The notes beneath the pieces were generated by a model. It was not told where the DNA came from and searched no databases. It worked only from the letters and a program-made list of their open reading frames with translations. A DNA stretch of 60,000 bases from positions 561,801,010 through 561,861,009 of the forward strand of contig NC_081413.1 in NCBI RefSeq assembly GCF_030272615.1, in the 5' to 3' direction. A program made the translations under genes and the position numbers. Positions 1 to 12,277 of the stretch are shown one piece after another (the stretch's first letter is position 1; each line of letters opens with the position of its first letter). The stretch comes from Cryptomeria japonica (lineage: Eukaryota; Streptophyta; Pinopsida; Cupressales; Cupressaceae).

Positions 1-318
1 TTGTTAAATTTGGTTCATACTAACCTATGTGGACCACTGAGGAATAGGAGTATTCAAGGAGATTAGTATTTCATGATACTTACCGATGACTACTCAAGGA
101 TGAAGTGGGTCACATTCTTGAGAGACAAGACATAAGCATTCAACAAGTTTAAGGCATTCAGAGCCTTGGTTGATAATGAAAGTGGAAAGAAGATAAAGTG
201 CTTAAGAACTCATCAAGGTGGTGAATTTACTTCAGAGGAATTCACTAGATACTGTGAAGACAATGGAATCAAGAGGCATCTATTTGCACCTAGGACACCA
301 CAGCAGAATGGGTAGTTG
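1..318 (+). pseudogene. copia integrase core, partial and decayed
   Basis: Frame 1 reads an rve-type integrase core: the TDDYSRMKWVTFL block holds the first catalytic Asp, then LRTHQGGEF, then APRTPQQNG. At 211-213 the codon is CAT (His) where the family has the second catalytic Asp. Stops occur at 64-66 and near 130, and the frame ends at TAG just after PQQNG, so the segment carrying the catalytic Glu is not readable. The enzyme would normally join element cDNA to host DNA. It cannot be functional here. Confidence 0.85.
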
Positions 319-800
319 AAGGTGATGGGACTATGATAATTCAAGGAGGTGTAACTAAGACATTTTGGAGAGAAGATATCAGCACAATTATTTACACAAT
401 GAACCAGGTACTAGTTAAAAGAGGTAAAGACAAAACACCCTATGAATACTAGTATGGTAGATCACCTAATGTCAGTTAATTCAAAATATTTGGTAGCAGA
501 TGTTTTATTTAAAGAAGTTATTATATTGGTAAGTTTGATGCCAAAATTGATGAAGGTATATTTCTTGGTTACTCCACTAAGAGAAAAGCTTAAAGTGCTA
601 CAATAATTGGAGTAAGAAGATCATTGAAAGTGTCAATATCCAAGTTGATGAATTTCCTAAGAAATCAAAAGAAACCAGTAAGGAAAAGGAAGAAGAAGAA
701 CCTAACACACTTTTTTTTGAACCAGAATTGGTGAAGCCAGAAATTGGAGAACAGAACACAGAAGCCTCAGTTCAATAGGAATGAGAAGATCTAGAAGAAG
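319..800 (+). pseudogene. copia integrase C-terminal and linker remnant
   Basis: A degraded stretch between the integrase core and RT. Around 470-600 broken frames give FGSRCFI and KFDAKIDEGIFLGYS, the conserved block after the copia integrase core. The following part is rich in Lys and Glu codons, as in the acidic/basic linker before copia RT. Multiple stops and frameshifts are present and no intact ORF remains. Confidence 0.7.
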
Positions 801-2499
801 ATGAAGAAAGTGAAGAAGAAGAAGAACCTAAAAAATCAAGATCATGTTATTCCAAGGTATGCTAGACTCAATCATAGCCCTAATCTGATTATTGGAGACA
901 AGAATGCAAGTGTGCTAACTAGAACAAGGCTTAGAGAAAATTCTTGTATGATTTCCACCATTGAGCCTAGAACTACAAAAGAAGCACTTGCAGATGAAGA
1001 ATGGATCAAGGAAATGGAAGAAGAACTTGACCAGATAGAGAAGAATAATACTTGGTCATTGGTACCCAGACCAGAGAACAAGAATGTAATAGGTACAAAG
1101 TGGGTATTCAAAAACAAATTGAATGAAGATGGAGTAGTGGTCAAAAATAAAGACAAACTAGTATGCAAAGGATATGCACAAGAGGAAGGTGAAGACTATG
1201 GTGAGACATTTGCACCAATGGGAATATTGGAAGGAGTAAGAACTTTACTTGCATTTACAACATATAGAGGATTTAAAGTATATCAGATGGATGTTAAGTC
1301 AACATTTCTAAATGGAATATTGGAAGAAGAAGTCTACATAGAATAGCTAGATGGTTATGCATTAACTAAAGAAAAGGATATGGTGTGCAAGTAACATAAA
1401 GAACTATATGGTTTGAAACAAGTACCAAGAGCATGGTATGAAAGATTGCATTCTCACTTAGTAAAGATAGGTTTTCAAAGAACCAGTGAAGATAGTAACA
1501 TATATCTCAAGGCGAAAGGAGATAAGATACTGGTAAGTGAGGTATTTGTTGATGATATTATTTTTGGAGGAAATGATGATATGTGTCATGATTTTGCTAA
1601 TGAAATGAAGAATGAGTTTAAGATGTCACTAGTAGGTGAGATAAAAAAATTTCATAGGTTTGCAAATCCAACAAATGAAGGAAGGTATTTTTATCACACA
1701 ATCCAAGTATGTGAAGGAAGTGTTAAGAACTTTTGGAATGGGAGATTGTAAACCAATTGGAATACCAATGGTTACAGGTTGTAAATTGTCAAAGGAGGAT
1801 GATTCTGCACCAGTTGATGAAAAGGAATACAAATCCATGATAGGTAGGCTACATTATGTTGTCCACAACAGACCAGATATTTCTCATGCAATAGGATTGG
1901 TTGCTAGATTTTAGAAAATCCCGAAGGAGTCACACATGGTTACAACCAAAAGAATTTTTAGATACTTGAAAGGCACTATTAATTATGGAATATGGTATCC
2001 ATATGCAGGAAAATTTGGCTTGAAATTCTATACCGATGTAGATTGGGCATGCAATATTGATGATAGGAAGAGTACAACCAGAGGAGCATTTTTTCTTGGA
2101 GGCAGATTAGTATCTTGGAGCAGCAATATACAAAGTTGTCTCTCACAATCAACAACAGAAGCTAAGTATGTTGTAGCTTACCTGAAATGCACCCAAGCAA
2201 TCTAGATGAAACACATATTGGAAGGTTTCAAGCAGAAGATATCAGAACTGGTAAGAATTTTTTGTGATAACGCAAGTGCTATAAACATTTCAAAGAACTC
2301 GATGTTGCATATTAGGACAAAGCATATAGAGCTGAAGTATCATTTCATGAGTGAGAAATTTCAAACCAAGGATGTGTCACTAGAGCATGTTTTCACTAAA
2401 GAACAACTCGCAAATATTTTTCCTAAGCCTTTGCTTAAGGCTAAATTTCAATATCTTAGAGGTAAGTTAGGGGTTGTACCCCTACATGAAGTCAATTAA
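801..2499 (+). pseudogene. copia reverse transcriptase and RNase H, decayed
   Basis: RT begins with the copia block around WIKEMEEELDQIEKNNTWSL (about 1003-1060), then IGTKWVFKNK, VCKGYAQEEGEDYGETFAP and YQMDVKSTFLNG. The catalytic box reads FVDDIIFGG near 1543-1570 (YVDD-type). After a frameshift near 1660 come the linker LSKEDDSAPVDEKEYKSMIG and RNase H: FYTDVDWACN, then STTEAKYVVAY, FCDNASAI and RTKHIELKYHF. In-frame stops (about 1344, 1911 and 2203) and frameshifts break it into five pieces. It would have copied element RNA into cDNA in virus-like particles. The order and spacing are normal for copia, so this is decay rather than rearrangement. Confidence 0.93.
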
Positions 2500-2832
2500 G
2501 AAGATAGGGAAGCCATCAATCCCAGAGCCTATTGAAAATATTGAAGAAGGATTGGTGAAGAATGGAGCTACTTCATAGGGGGGGCACCTAATTGCAGATC
2601 AGTGAAGTATGGATGAGAACCAGAATGGTTTACCTTCACTTTGGCATTGTTGTCAAAGGGGGAGAAGAGCTATATATGATTGATAGCTAGTTACCAGCTG
2701 AAGATATGTAGATACAGTTGAAGGACATAATATGATTGAAAAATGTAAACTAGGATTCCTATACCTATGTATGTGCTTTACTCTCAATCATGATAATCAA
2801 TTGGTATTGATATTTGTATTTCCATCAATGCC

Positions 2833-2844
2833 AAAGGGGGGGAA
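2833..2844 (+). other. Polypurine tract of copia element
   Basis: The sequence CATCAATGCCAAAGGGGGGG ends in a purine run directly before the LTR start TGTTGG at 2845. This is the plus-strand primer site for reverse transcription. Nearly the same string lies in front of the element 2 LTR on the opposite strand (29482-29500). Confidence 0.85.
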
Positions 2845-4227
2845 TGTTGGCATTGCATGAAGATTGCATTGGAGAAGTATAGTGTTGTCATTGATGTCCA
2901 TAGAAATCGATAATGAAGCAAGTATTGCTACCAGTAATAATGCAGTAAAGCAACCGGTGTTGATGCAATGAAGATCAACCGGTAACCCTAACCAATTGAT
3001 ATGCAGAACCCCAACCGATAAAGTTTGGAGATCGGTTGTGATGATCTCTAACCGAATGATGATTGGTGATGAAGATTCCATGTAAACATGATGCATGTGA
3101 TGAGTTCAAAATGGTTTTGGCACGTGAAGATAACCGTTTATCTTGGAAATGATCAAATGCATAGCATGAAGTGAAAAACACGTGATGAGTTACAAGATTC
3201 AAAGTGCGGTGATCCAGGAGCAGTTGTAGATGCCTAGAAGAATGTGATGTTGATTTCATGTAATCTAATGGTCAAGATTGAATCGATATGTTTGTAATCT
3301 CTATGAGATTTGTAGGGTTTGTGTTGTGTTACCAACCTAATCTATTTTCTTATAAGGTTGATGATTTCTTTTAATGAAGTGTTGGCAATTTGATTAAGTG
3401 TGTGAGTGATTACTATTGAACCAAGAGGTGTATCTGCAGAATGTTGTGAAGGCAGACAAGAGTGATAAAGGATCTGATTTAGCAAGGAAGTGCTATTTCC
3501 AGATTAGTCAAGAACCTGTTGTTCTCTAACCATTACAATAGTTAAATCCTTTAACCAGGTAAGATTTAATAGGCTTGTTGTTGAAATCCTCTAACCTGGT
3601 GATCCATTAGCTTGGATTTGAAATCCTCCACCAAGGTTACCTTTAACAGGGTATTGCCTCTAACAAGGTATTTTTGGTCAATCCCTTAATTGGGTGGTCC
3701 TTAACCGGATTTGTTCCTAATAAGACATTATTGTATAAGATTCTAACAAGGCTTGGCTCCTAACATAGAAAAATTTAGAAGAGTTCAAAATAGTTGTGGG
3801 TATTCATCCCCATTGTGGTTTTTCCCATTTGGGTTTCCACGTGCAAAATCATTGTGTCAAGTGGTGAATGATTTTGTGGATGTATTTTTTATATGGTTGA
3901 TTTGAATGACTAGTAAATCTGTATAGATATATTTGAATAACTAGAAATGATCTAAAACATGTTTTTACTAGTATTAGTGAAGTGGTTTAAGGTTTTGTCA
4001 AATGCTATTTCAATTTCAAGATCTGTTGCATTGTTTCATTGAATATTAGGACAACTGGTAAAGTTTAATAGTGTAATTGCAGATTTGTCTGAGTGTCTAA
4101 ACTGATATACTTTATGACTTGATTCTGAGTTGAAATTTTGTTGGGTGAAAGTTTAGTTTATTTTCTATCTATTGATTCAGCCCCTCTTAGTAGTTGACGG
4201 GATCTTTATAGTTTCACCATATTATCA
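2845..4227 (+). repeat. copia LTR, first copy
   Basis: Starts TGTTGGCATTG right after the polypurine tract and ends ATTATCA. It aligns along its length with 5432-6722. It contains the repeated 'aaccggtaaccctaacc' style text and a string of short 'ctaaccaggt/aatcct' motifs at 3530-3770, and the C-rich block 'gattcagcccctcttagtag' near 4170. A TATAAGG-like box lies near 3350. The LTR runs straight into RNase H coding sequence at 4228; no primer-binding site follows it. Confidence 0.85.
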
Positions 4228-5050
4228 AATCCAACTGATGAAGGAAGGAATCTTTATTACATAATCCAAGTATGTGAAGGAAGGGTTGAGAACTTTTGGA
4301 ATGGGAGATTGTAAACCAGTTGGAACACCAATGGTTACAGGTTGTAAATTGTCAAAGGAAGATGATTCTACACCATTCGATGAAAAGGAATATAGATCCA
4401 TGATAGGTAAGCTACATTATGTTGTCCAAGGCAGATTAGGCATTGCTCATGTAGTAGAATTGGTTGCTAGATTTCAGAAAAATCTGAAGGAGATACACAT
4501 GATTGCAACCAAAAGAATTTTCAAATACTTGAAAGGCATAATAGATTATGGATTATGGTATTCATATGCAAGAGACTTTGACTTAAAAGTCTATACCGAT
4601 TTAGCTTGGGCAGACAATGTTGCTGAGAGGAAAATTATAACCAGAGGAGCATTTTTTCTTTGAGGCAAATTAGTGTCTTGGAGTAGCAAGAAACAAAGTT
4701 GTATCTCTCAATCAACACCAGAAGTTGAGTATGTTGTTACATGAATTATACCGACAATTTGGATGAAACACACATTGGAAGGTTTCAAGATGAAGATATC
4801 AGAACTGGTAAGAATTTTTTGTGATAACACAAGTGCTATAAATAATTCTAAGAACCCAGTGTTGCATGCTAGGACAAAGCATATATAGCTAAAATATCAT
4901 TTCCAGAGAGAGAAATTTCAAAGAAAAGATGTATCACTGGAGCATGTTTCCACTAAAGAATAGGTAGCATATTTTTTTACTAAGCCTCTACCTAAGGATA
5001 TAGCTGTATAAATTAGAGGTGAGTTAGGGTTTGTACCCCTACACGAAGTC
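4228..5050 (+). pseudogene. copia RNase H, second partial copy
   Basis: Repeats the 3' part of the upstream internal region, from just before the FGMGDCKP linker motif (compare 1660-2499) through LSKEDDSTPFDEKEYRSMIG, RIFKYLKG, YTDLAWADN and, after a stop near 4662, the FCDN and RTKH blocks. The start coincides with the LTR end, sharing the short string CAAATCCAAC with the upstream copy. Catalytic-region decay and several stops are present. It lacks everything 5' of this point (gag, protease, integrase, RT). Confidence 0.88.
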
Positions 5051-5431
5051 AACTAAGAAGATGTGGAAGAATTCAATCCTAGAGCCTATTGAAAATATTG
5101 AAGGATTGGTGAAGAATGGAGCTACTTCATAGGGGGAGTAGTTAATTGCAAATCGGTGAAGCATGGATAAGAAAAAAATGGTTTACCTTCACTTTGGCAT
5201 TGTTGTCAAAGGGGGAGAAGAAAAGTATATGATTGGTAGTATTATATGTTAAGGAGAGAAGAAAGATTGTAGAACAGTTACCAGCTGAAGATATGTAGAT
5301 ACAGTTGAAGGACATAATATGATTAGAAAATGTAAACCAGGATTCCTATACCTATGTATGTGCTTTACTCTCAATCATGACAATCAATTGGTATTGATAT
5401 TTGTATTTTCGTCAATGCCAAAGGGGGAGAA
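5051..5431 (+). other. copia 3' untranslated region with polypurine tract
   Basis: Non-coding, matching 2500-2844, including 'ggagctacttcataggggg' and 'tttggcattgttgtcaaaggggg'. It ends in a purine-rich tract at 5420-5431 (CCAAAGGGGGAGAAAG) that abuts the second LTR. Confidence 0.75.
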
Positions 5432-6722
5432 AGTTGAAATTACATGAAGATTACATTGAAGAAGTATAGTGTTGTCATTGATGTCAATAGCAACCGCTAA
5501 TGAAGCAGTATAGCAACCGGTAATGATGCAGTGAAGTTTAATCGGTAACCCTAACCTATTAATCTTGGAGATTGGTTGTGATGATCTATGACCGAATGAT
5601 GATCCGTGATGAATATGTCACATAAGCATGTTGCACATGATGAGTTTTGAAAAGGTTTTGGTGTGTAAAGATAACCGTTTATCTTGGGAATTATCAAATG
5701 CATAGTATGAAGTGACAAACACGTGATGTGTTACAAGATTCAAAGTGCGATGATCCAGGAGCAATTGTAGATGCCTAGAAGAATGTAAAGTTGATTGCAT
5801 GTAATCTAACGTTCAAGATTGAACCGATGTGTTTCTAATCTCTATGAGATTGTAGGGTTTGTGTTGTGTTACCAACCTAATATATTTTCTTATAAGGTTG
5901 ATGATTTGATTCAATGAGGCATTGGAAAAAAAATTTAAGTGCGTAAGTGATTGTTGTCGAACCAGGAGGTGTGTCTGCAGAATGATGTGAAAGAAGATAG
6001 GAGCGGTAAAGGATTTGATTCAGCAAGGAAGTGTTATTTCTAGATCAGTCAAAGAACATGTTGTTCTCTAACCATTACAGCTATAAAATCCCTTAACTGG
6101 GTAAGCTTTAATAGGCTTGTTGTTGAAATCCTCTAACCAGGTGCTCCATTAGCTTGGATTTTAAATCCTCCACTGAGGTTACCTCTAACAGGGTATTTTT
6201 AGTCAATCCTTTAACTGGGTGGTCCTTAACCGGATCTATTCCTAATAAAACATTATTGTATAAGATTCTAACAAGGCTTGGCTCCTAATAGGGAGAACTT
6301 TAGAAGAGTTCAAAAATACTTGTGGGTATTCATCCTCAATGTTCTTTTTCCCATTTGGGTTTCCATGTGAAAAATCATTGTGTCAAGAGGTGAATGATTG
6401 GTAAATCTGCATAGATATATTTAAATGGTTGGAAATGATATGAAATATGTTATTACTGGTATTAGTGAAATGGTTTAAGGTTTTGGTCAAAGGATATTTA
6501 AGTTTCAGATCTATTTCTTTATATCATTGAAGTATTAGGACAACCGGTAAGGTTTAACAGTGCAGCTGCATATTTGTTAAAGTGCCTAAATTGGTAAACT
6601 TTGTGAGTTTTTTTTGAGTTGGAAATAAGTTTGGTGAAAGCCTAGTTAATTTTTCTATCTACTGATTCACCTCCCCCCCTCTCAGTAGGTGATCGGATTT
6701 TTATAATTTCATCATATTATCA
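5432..6722 (+). repeat. copia LTR, second copy
   Basis: Aligns with 2845-4227 but is shorter by small deletions and clearly diverged. Its first bases are decayed (AGTTGAAATTACATG in place of TGTTGGCATTGCATG). It ends ATTATCA at 6722, the same terminus as the first LTR, after the C-rich block 'cacctccccccctctcagtagg' near 6668. Beyond 6722 the sequence no longer matches. Confidence 0.85.
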
Positions 6723-6749
6723 CAAGTACAAAATTCACAACCTACACCG

Positions 6750-7638
6750 TGTCAGGAAAATGGTGTCTCAACCTTGCATTTACATGAGGTTACTATTTAT
6801 AGTAAGTTTTCATGTGAGAAAAAAATGGTGCAAAATTCTCCCCAAAGCTTCTAGTTGGATAGATAAGCATTCCAGTAAAGTTACATCACAAGATCACAAC
6901 TAGTTTTGAAGATATTAAATTTTCCGTTTTGGAGGGGTCTAATGAAAGCTTTAAATTTAATTTTGAGGAATTTAGAGGCCCCAAAAGTTCCTAAAAATTG
7001 GTCATAAGTGGCATAGATTCTTATGAGGTGATAGAGAAATTTGTTGCAAGCTTTCCTACACTTCAAATGGTTTGTCAATCAGACACATGGTTCACAAGTT
7101 ATGGCCTTTGAAAGTTTGTACTCTAGAAATAGAAAGTATAATTTGTATCAGACACATAAATGATCTGTAAAAGGGAGAGACATGTGTTGATGTGTGTTGT
7201 AACATGTCATAGGGAATCTAGAAGGTAGATAAGGTCAGCTACACCTTATTGGGTGGTTTTAGCCAATGGTTTTGTAATACCATTTGACGGTTTCTTGTAT
7301 TGTATCTCCTATATATGAGGTGCATGAGATAGAGGTTGTGTGTAAGAATTGTGGATATTGAGCTACCTTTGAATCTCTGATTAGTGATAGTCCTACAAAG
7401 ATATTTCTCTGCAAGTATATTGTAATCCATTTTGATTGCTGAATAATATAATGGGCAGCTTTAGGAGTGTGCATTTTTTTTCTCCCGAAAGGGTTTTCCC
7501 CACGTAAATCATTGTGTTATGGTTTGAATCTTATTATATCCATTTTTGTGTTTTATAACTACTGTAAAGATCTGTAAAAGTTTTTGCATTGCCCTCCTCT
7601 CAGGATTAGTGTAGGAAATTGTACTTAACTTCCTTACA
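6750..7638 (+). repeat. Probable solo LTR (copia-like)
   Basis: Begins TGTCAGG and ends CTTACA, with CACCG to the left and CACCA to the right, a near-perfect 5 bp target duplication. The right part has a copia-like LTR end: a 'ctcccgaaagggttttcccc' stretch, 'cacgtaaatcattgtg', and a C-rich 'gccctcctctcag' near the terminus. No internal element sequence flanks it, so it is probably the product of LTR-LTR recombination. The left boundary is the weaker of the two. Confidence 0.5.
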
Positions 7639-7640
7639 CA

Positions 7641-8642
7641 CCACATGTTGAAGATGGCAGTGAACGTGATATCTCAAATTAGGAAGATCTTGAAGAACAT
7701 TATCTGGTGGATACCCAAGTTAGCTAGAGTGATATAACCCACTTGGGTGATAATGCCATAGATGATAATGGACAGAAGGGGAAAAGAAAAGCCAAATCAA
7801 AAAAGGATAAGGATTGGCATATGTCAGTCAGGAATTTTCAAATTAACTAGGCATCATAGTATCCATTCATTGAACTAGAGAAGAATCCAATTCAAGGTGA
7901 GCCTCCAATAGAATGTAGATGTAAGATTTGCACTTGGAAACATAATAAGGAAATTAGGTTGCAGCTAAAAATTGACACCATAAAAAATTATATGTGTAAA
8001 TTTTATGAAAAACAAATGATAGACGGAGTTGAAAAATCAATGATAAGATGGAAAACAAAGGAGGAATGTAAGCATGTGAGGAATGCTAAAGATTATTATT
8101 TTCATTAGAAAATACAAATGAATCTTGCTAAAGTTAAAGGTTCTATTGAAGCTATTTTTGGAAAATCAACGCAAATATAACAACTAGGAAAAGTTCTTCA
8201 GTTAAGTGTTGTTTTTTATATTTTGAGTAGAGGGTGTGCTATGACAAATTTTCCCTAAATTAGTAGTTTATTACACTTTTTGAAAGTTCCTAACTATCCT
8301 AATAGTCACTGGTCAGTAAACAGTGGATGGGAATGGGCAAGTTGTCTTGATAAGGTTGAAAAATAAGATGTAAAGGAAAAAGTAAGAGACTCAAACTTTA
8401 TTGCATTTTATTTAGATGAAGTTACGATGGTAGATAATACTTTGTGGGTATGCATGCATGTTTATATTGTACATAATTTTTTGCTAAAATGAAGGATCGT
8501 GCGACAACGGATAATTTATTTTAACTTGTAAAGAGATGTTAATTGAATATGGAGGTATGGATGACATGACGATTGCCAAAAAATTGGTGTGTGTTGGAGC
8601 GAATGGAGCTTCAATAATGCAAGGTCATAGGAACGGCCTTTG
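7641..8642 (+). pseudogene. hAT-like transposase gene, N-terminal half
   Basis: With stops, one frame reads an acidic start, a basic KGKRKAKSKKDK patch, then YPFIELEKNPIQGEPPIECRC, a zinc-binding-like CRCKIC(T)W and LKIDTIKNYMCKFYEK. It continues with FLKVPNYPNSHWSVNSGWEW, FIAFYLDEVTMVDNTLWVCM and, after frameshifts, near 8600 a VGANGAS-like block. This layout resembles the BED-finger-like, hAT-related transposases widespread in plants and animals (the C17orf113/KIAA1586-like group). It catalyses or once catalysed DNA transposition. The gene stops abruptly at 8642 where an LTR begins and resumes at 25115. It carries many stop codons and is dead. Confidence 0.7.
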
Positions 8643-9601
8643 TGTCTCACAATAAAATGGTTAGTGCATGATTAATATTCAATAAACCCAAAAACCATTT
8701 AAATGAGATATCAAGAAAGATTGAATAAGAACGTCATGAAAACAAGACAAAATATATTCATGAAGCTCCCATTGCAAGTAGCTCTTTCTTGTCCCCCTCG
8801 CCTCCACAAACTTTGCTAGCTCCAAAGTTTGACTAATGGAGAGTTGGAGAGAGATGGAATGAATGTGGATTGCTCTCCTTGTGCTTAATAAGGTAGGTGG
8901 ATTGATATTTGGATTGGATTTGAATGATGGATAGGAGGATTTGGATTAGATTTGAGAGAGGATTAGAAGAAATGGCAGCATGAGAAAGCCTGAGAAGTTG
9001 GATGATTTGTGAGGATAATAAGCTCCAATTTATAGATTGGAGGAGGCAAATGGAGGGCAAATATTGATTTTATTATGAATGGTTGAGATTTATTTTAGAT
9101 AGAAGGCATAGATTAAGGGTGCCTTGGGAAAATAAACAGGAATATAAAATTCCTTTGGAAAAAGGGGGGAGAAATTTGAATTTCAAACTTGAGGAATTAA
9201 AAATTCCAAAATAAGGATGCATTGAGAGATTCAAAGAAATTTGAATTTCTTTGAGAGGCATTAAAAATAGGAGAATAATGATAAGCATGATTATGAGAGA
9301 TTCAAGAAGGATTAATTAGATTGAGTGGGATTAGGAAAAGTGATTTGTAGGAATCACATGACTAGTTTAATTAATTAGAATTAATTAATTGAGTGGGTTT
9401 TTAGAGGAAACAATTGTTGAGAGGACTTTAGAAGAATAGGGGAATAATTTATTTATTTGATAAATTAATTATTGGACTATAGTGACAGGATTAATTAAAT
9501 TAGATTTAATTGATTCTGAGAGTAATAAGGATAACATAATCAATTTAATTAATTATGTTGATAGGCTTAAATTAATTAAATATTAATTTTAGGTGTCTAC
9601 A
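8643..9601 (-). repeat. Gypsy-type LARD, 3' LTR (minus orientation)
   Basis: Plus-strand start TGTCTCACAATAAAATGG matches 16115 onward and plus-strand end TTTAGGTGTCTACA matches the end of the split copy at 25114. The right copy carries an extra ~24 bp near 24750 ('ttaatgttgatgtgacatgagtgg'). Many short ATTAAT inverted stretches occur at 9360-9590. Confidence 0.88.
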
Positions 9602-9617
9602 TTTTGCCCCTCTTTGA
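9602..9617 (-). other. Polypurine tract of gypsy-type LARD
   Basis: On the minus strand TCAAAGAGGGGCAAAA directly precedes the LTR start TGTAGACACC. It is almost identical to the tract before the Tat-like 3' LTR (51032-51047), which fixes the element's orientation. Confidence 0.85.
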
Positions 9618-12277
9618 TATAGCATCATGAAATGATGTTATATCAAAGAAGAATAAAACATAGTGGAAGGAAAGGATAAGGACTAGTAGCATGATGCCCC
9701 AGTCATGAGATGAAGAAGGATGATAAGGACTAGTAGCATGATGCCCCAGTCATGGGATGAGGAAGAATGATAAGGAGGAAGGATGATGAGGAAGTAGTGG
9801 TATGCCCCCTCGAGAGGACATGCGAGTTTGAAGAACACGTGTGTGCTCTTGAAAAGGAATTAGAAGAATAAGTGATGAAAGGATGAAGATAATGAAAGAG
9901 GGAAGTAGGATGAGTTGGAGTGTTGTGAATGAAATGAGACAAAGAAATGATAAATGGATTGGATTTCTTGTTGAGAAAGTATAGAGAGCAAACCTAGATT
10001 TGATATTGCCATGGATAGTCTACACCATTGATTATAAGAACCGGGGTGATATGAAGATCTGAGGCATGGACTGACACTCAGTAAAACATGAATTCCTTGC
10101 ACACAATAATGCAAGTGTTGATAAACACTAATGCAGGGTTGTCAGTTCATACAAGGAAGACCTTAAAACACACCATGCCATGAAAACTATGCCCCATTAT
10201 ACATGAGCCAAGAAATACCAAGATATAGGATGATCAAGGCAGTCCTGAGAAAGTATAGTCCTTGTACACAAGATGAAAAAAAAAGTGAAAAACTCAAGCA
10301 TGCAAACAATATGCACATGACCAACTGATATATCTTGCCAAGAGTAGGACATGGATTTGGATAAACTGTCAGACTAGGGAAGGATGCATCCCGATGGGTA
10401 GGGTGATGGATTTGATCGATGGATGACAAAAGACAAGTTGGATGTGCAGGATCTGCAGATGAGAGGATTGCCACTTGGATTTTATTAGCATAGTATGGAT
10501 GGGTGCTTGGATTAGGCACAAGACAGTGCGAGCTCAGGTAGATGGGGAAAGCTTAGTTTGATGGATTGGATAGGATTGGAAGAAGGATAAATGATTAGAT
10601 AGGATGATTGAATAGGATTGGATTGGGGATGGGATTAATGATTGAATTGGAAGAGATGGAGAATATGATTGGATTAGAAATTGGATGGGGTGGATTGGTG
10701 GATAGGATTTGATTGATTGGAATCAATGACAAGGGAGAACCAAGGATTGGTAAAAGGATGGATGGATGATTGGATGAAGATATTGTTTAGATAGATGGAT
10801 AAATTGGATGGATATGGATAGGAAATGGAGGAATAAATGATGGAGGGTAGGGTGATGGAGACCCAAGGACTATTCTGCAAAGGAGTGCAATGCCCCACAC
10901 TAGAGGTAGTGGAATTAAGGATGGTGGATAAAGATGTATGAGTTTGAAGGATATTGTGTAATGGATATGGATGGTAGAGGATTAAGGCTTGAATGCTCCA
11001 AAGCATGCATGCACATACATTGTTTCATCTCTTATATGATCAAGATGGAAGATAGGAATGGAGGATTTATTTTGATAGGATGAGGGATATGAGATGGAGG
11101 ATATGGATGGTATAGTCAAGATCAAAGATAGGAAGGAGAATGGACTTAGATATGATGTAGATGGATGGGAAGATTGTGTGGATGAAGCTTGGCCCCAAGT
11201 GTAGAGTGCAAGGGGATGAGGGGATTACACATGATACTTGTTTGCCAAGTTTTCATCATGGTACTTACCCAAGGTGCCACAAGAAGTGGTTTTCACCATT
11301 GGATGAAATCATTTTTCTTTAATTTTTCTTGATTTTAATTTTTTTTTGTATTTTTCTTGATTTTTTGATTTTTTTGATTTTTGAATTTTTGGAATAGTTT
11401 GGATGGAGAAGGATAAGGATGAGTGGATATGGGAGATAGTGGATGCGTGAAGGAGGAAGGGGGGACTCAAGCATCTAGTTCCATAGATGGTATACCTTAG
11501 TATTTCTTTGAAGTAGAGGTATGCTCATAGATGTTGGTAACAATAATTGGGGAGATGAGATGGATAGGGGATGGAAGATTAGAATTTTGAAAGGATTGGA
11601 CTAATAGAATGGGATTGTGAAAAATGGATGGTGGATAATGGATAGGGTTTTGAAGAATTTGTGGAAGATCAACATTGGCACACACCTTGAAGGGTGGTGG
11701 AGTAGTGGAGGAGAGTGTTTTGAATTAGATGGGGGATAGAGTGTGGATTTGGGGAAATGACGACCCAAAATAGAAGAAGGGGACAATGGAGTTAGGATGG
11801 TGGATTTTGGGACATAAGGACCCAAAATGGATTTTGAAGATGGAGGAGTGTTAGATGGAGGATTAGAGGACTTATGAATGGATGGAGCTTTTGGAATAGC
11901 AAGTTTGGATGCCAATTTTGATTTTACTTTGGGCTGCATTGCTTCTTTGGGAATCCACATAGTTTTTGATTTTTTCTTTTGGGGCCTTTGTGGCCTTTTT
12001 CATTTTTCTTTCTTTCGGACACATTTTTCTTTTGAGCATGTCGTTTTGAGGGGACATGTTGATCCTTTGATTTTTGGAGATTTTGAGCTTTATTATTTTT
12101 AGATTGGGCATCCAAATTGCTTCCAATAGTAATGGGATGGGTGCATGAGGATGAAGGATTGATGGATTTTATGGATGGGATGGTGGAAAGAGAGTGTTGG
12201 GAGGAATCCAAGGATGTGTGCCTTTGTTGATCTTTCTTAGGGATTATTTGAGGTGATGGAGTGGTGGATGGAGGGAT
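9618..12277 (-). other. LARD internal region, purine-biased, no convincing gene
   Basis: The plus strand is strongly G/A-rich with endless 'ggatgga', 'gaaggat' and 'tggatt' words, so the minus strand is C/T-rich and keeps Pro/Ser/His/Ile-rich frames open by composition. Small open frames occur but share no recognisable domain and are probably compositional. An AT-rich poly-T patch (11310-11400) interrupts it. Confidence 0.6.

Larger units (their letters stand above)
1..6722 (+). mobile_element. Ty1/copia retrotransposon, rearranged (internal-LTR-internal fragment-LTR)
   Basis: The order seen is integrase, RT and RNase H, a polypurine tract, an LTR (2845-4227), a second copy of only the RNase H end plus 3' UTR (4228-5431), and a second LTR (5432-6722). 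The left end lies outside the window. Domain order integrase before RT identifies Ty1/copia. The LTRs carry the GATTCA plus C-rich plus CTCAGTAG block near their 3' end, common in SIRE-like plant copia. The two internal copies align from about 1660 and 4228 to their tracts. Both are full of stops and the LTRs differ visibly, so this is an old copy. It may have arisen by LTR-LTR recombination of a tandem pair or by template switching. Confidence 0.9.

Noticed and set aside
872-1168. Minus-strand 98-codon frame
   Set aside because: Shadow of the copia RT on the plus strand; Ser/Leu-rich antisense of Glu/Lys-rich coding.
11878-12102. Plus-strand Phe-rich 74-codon frame
   Set aside because: Antisense of a Lys-rich minus frame in biased DNA; no signal or domain.
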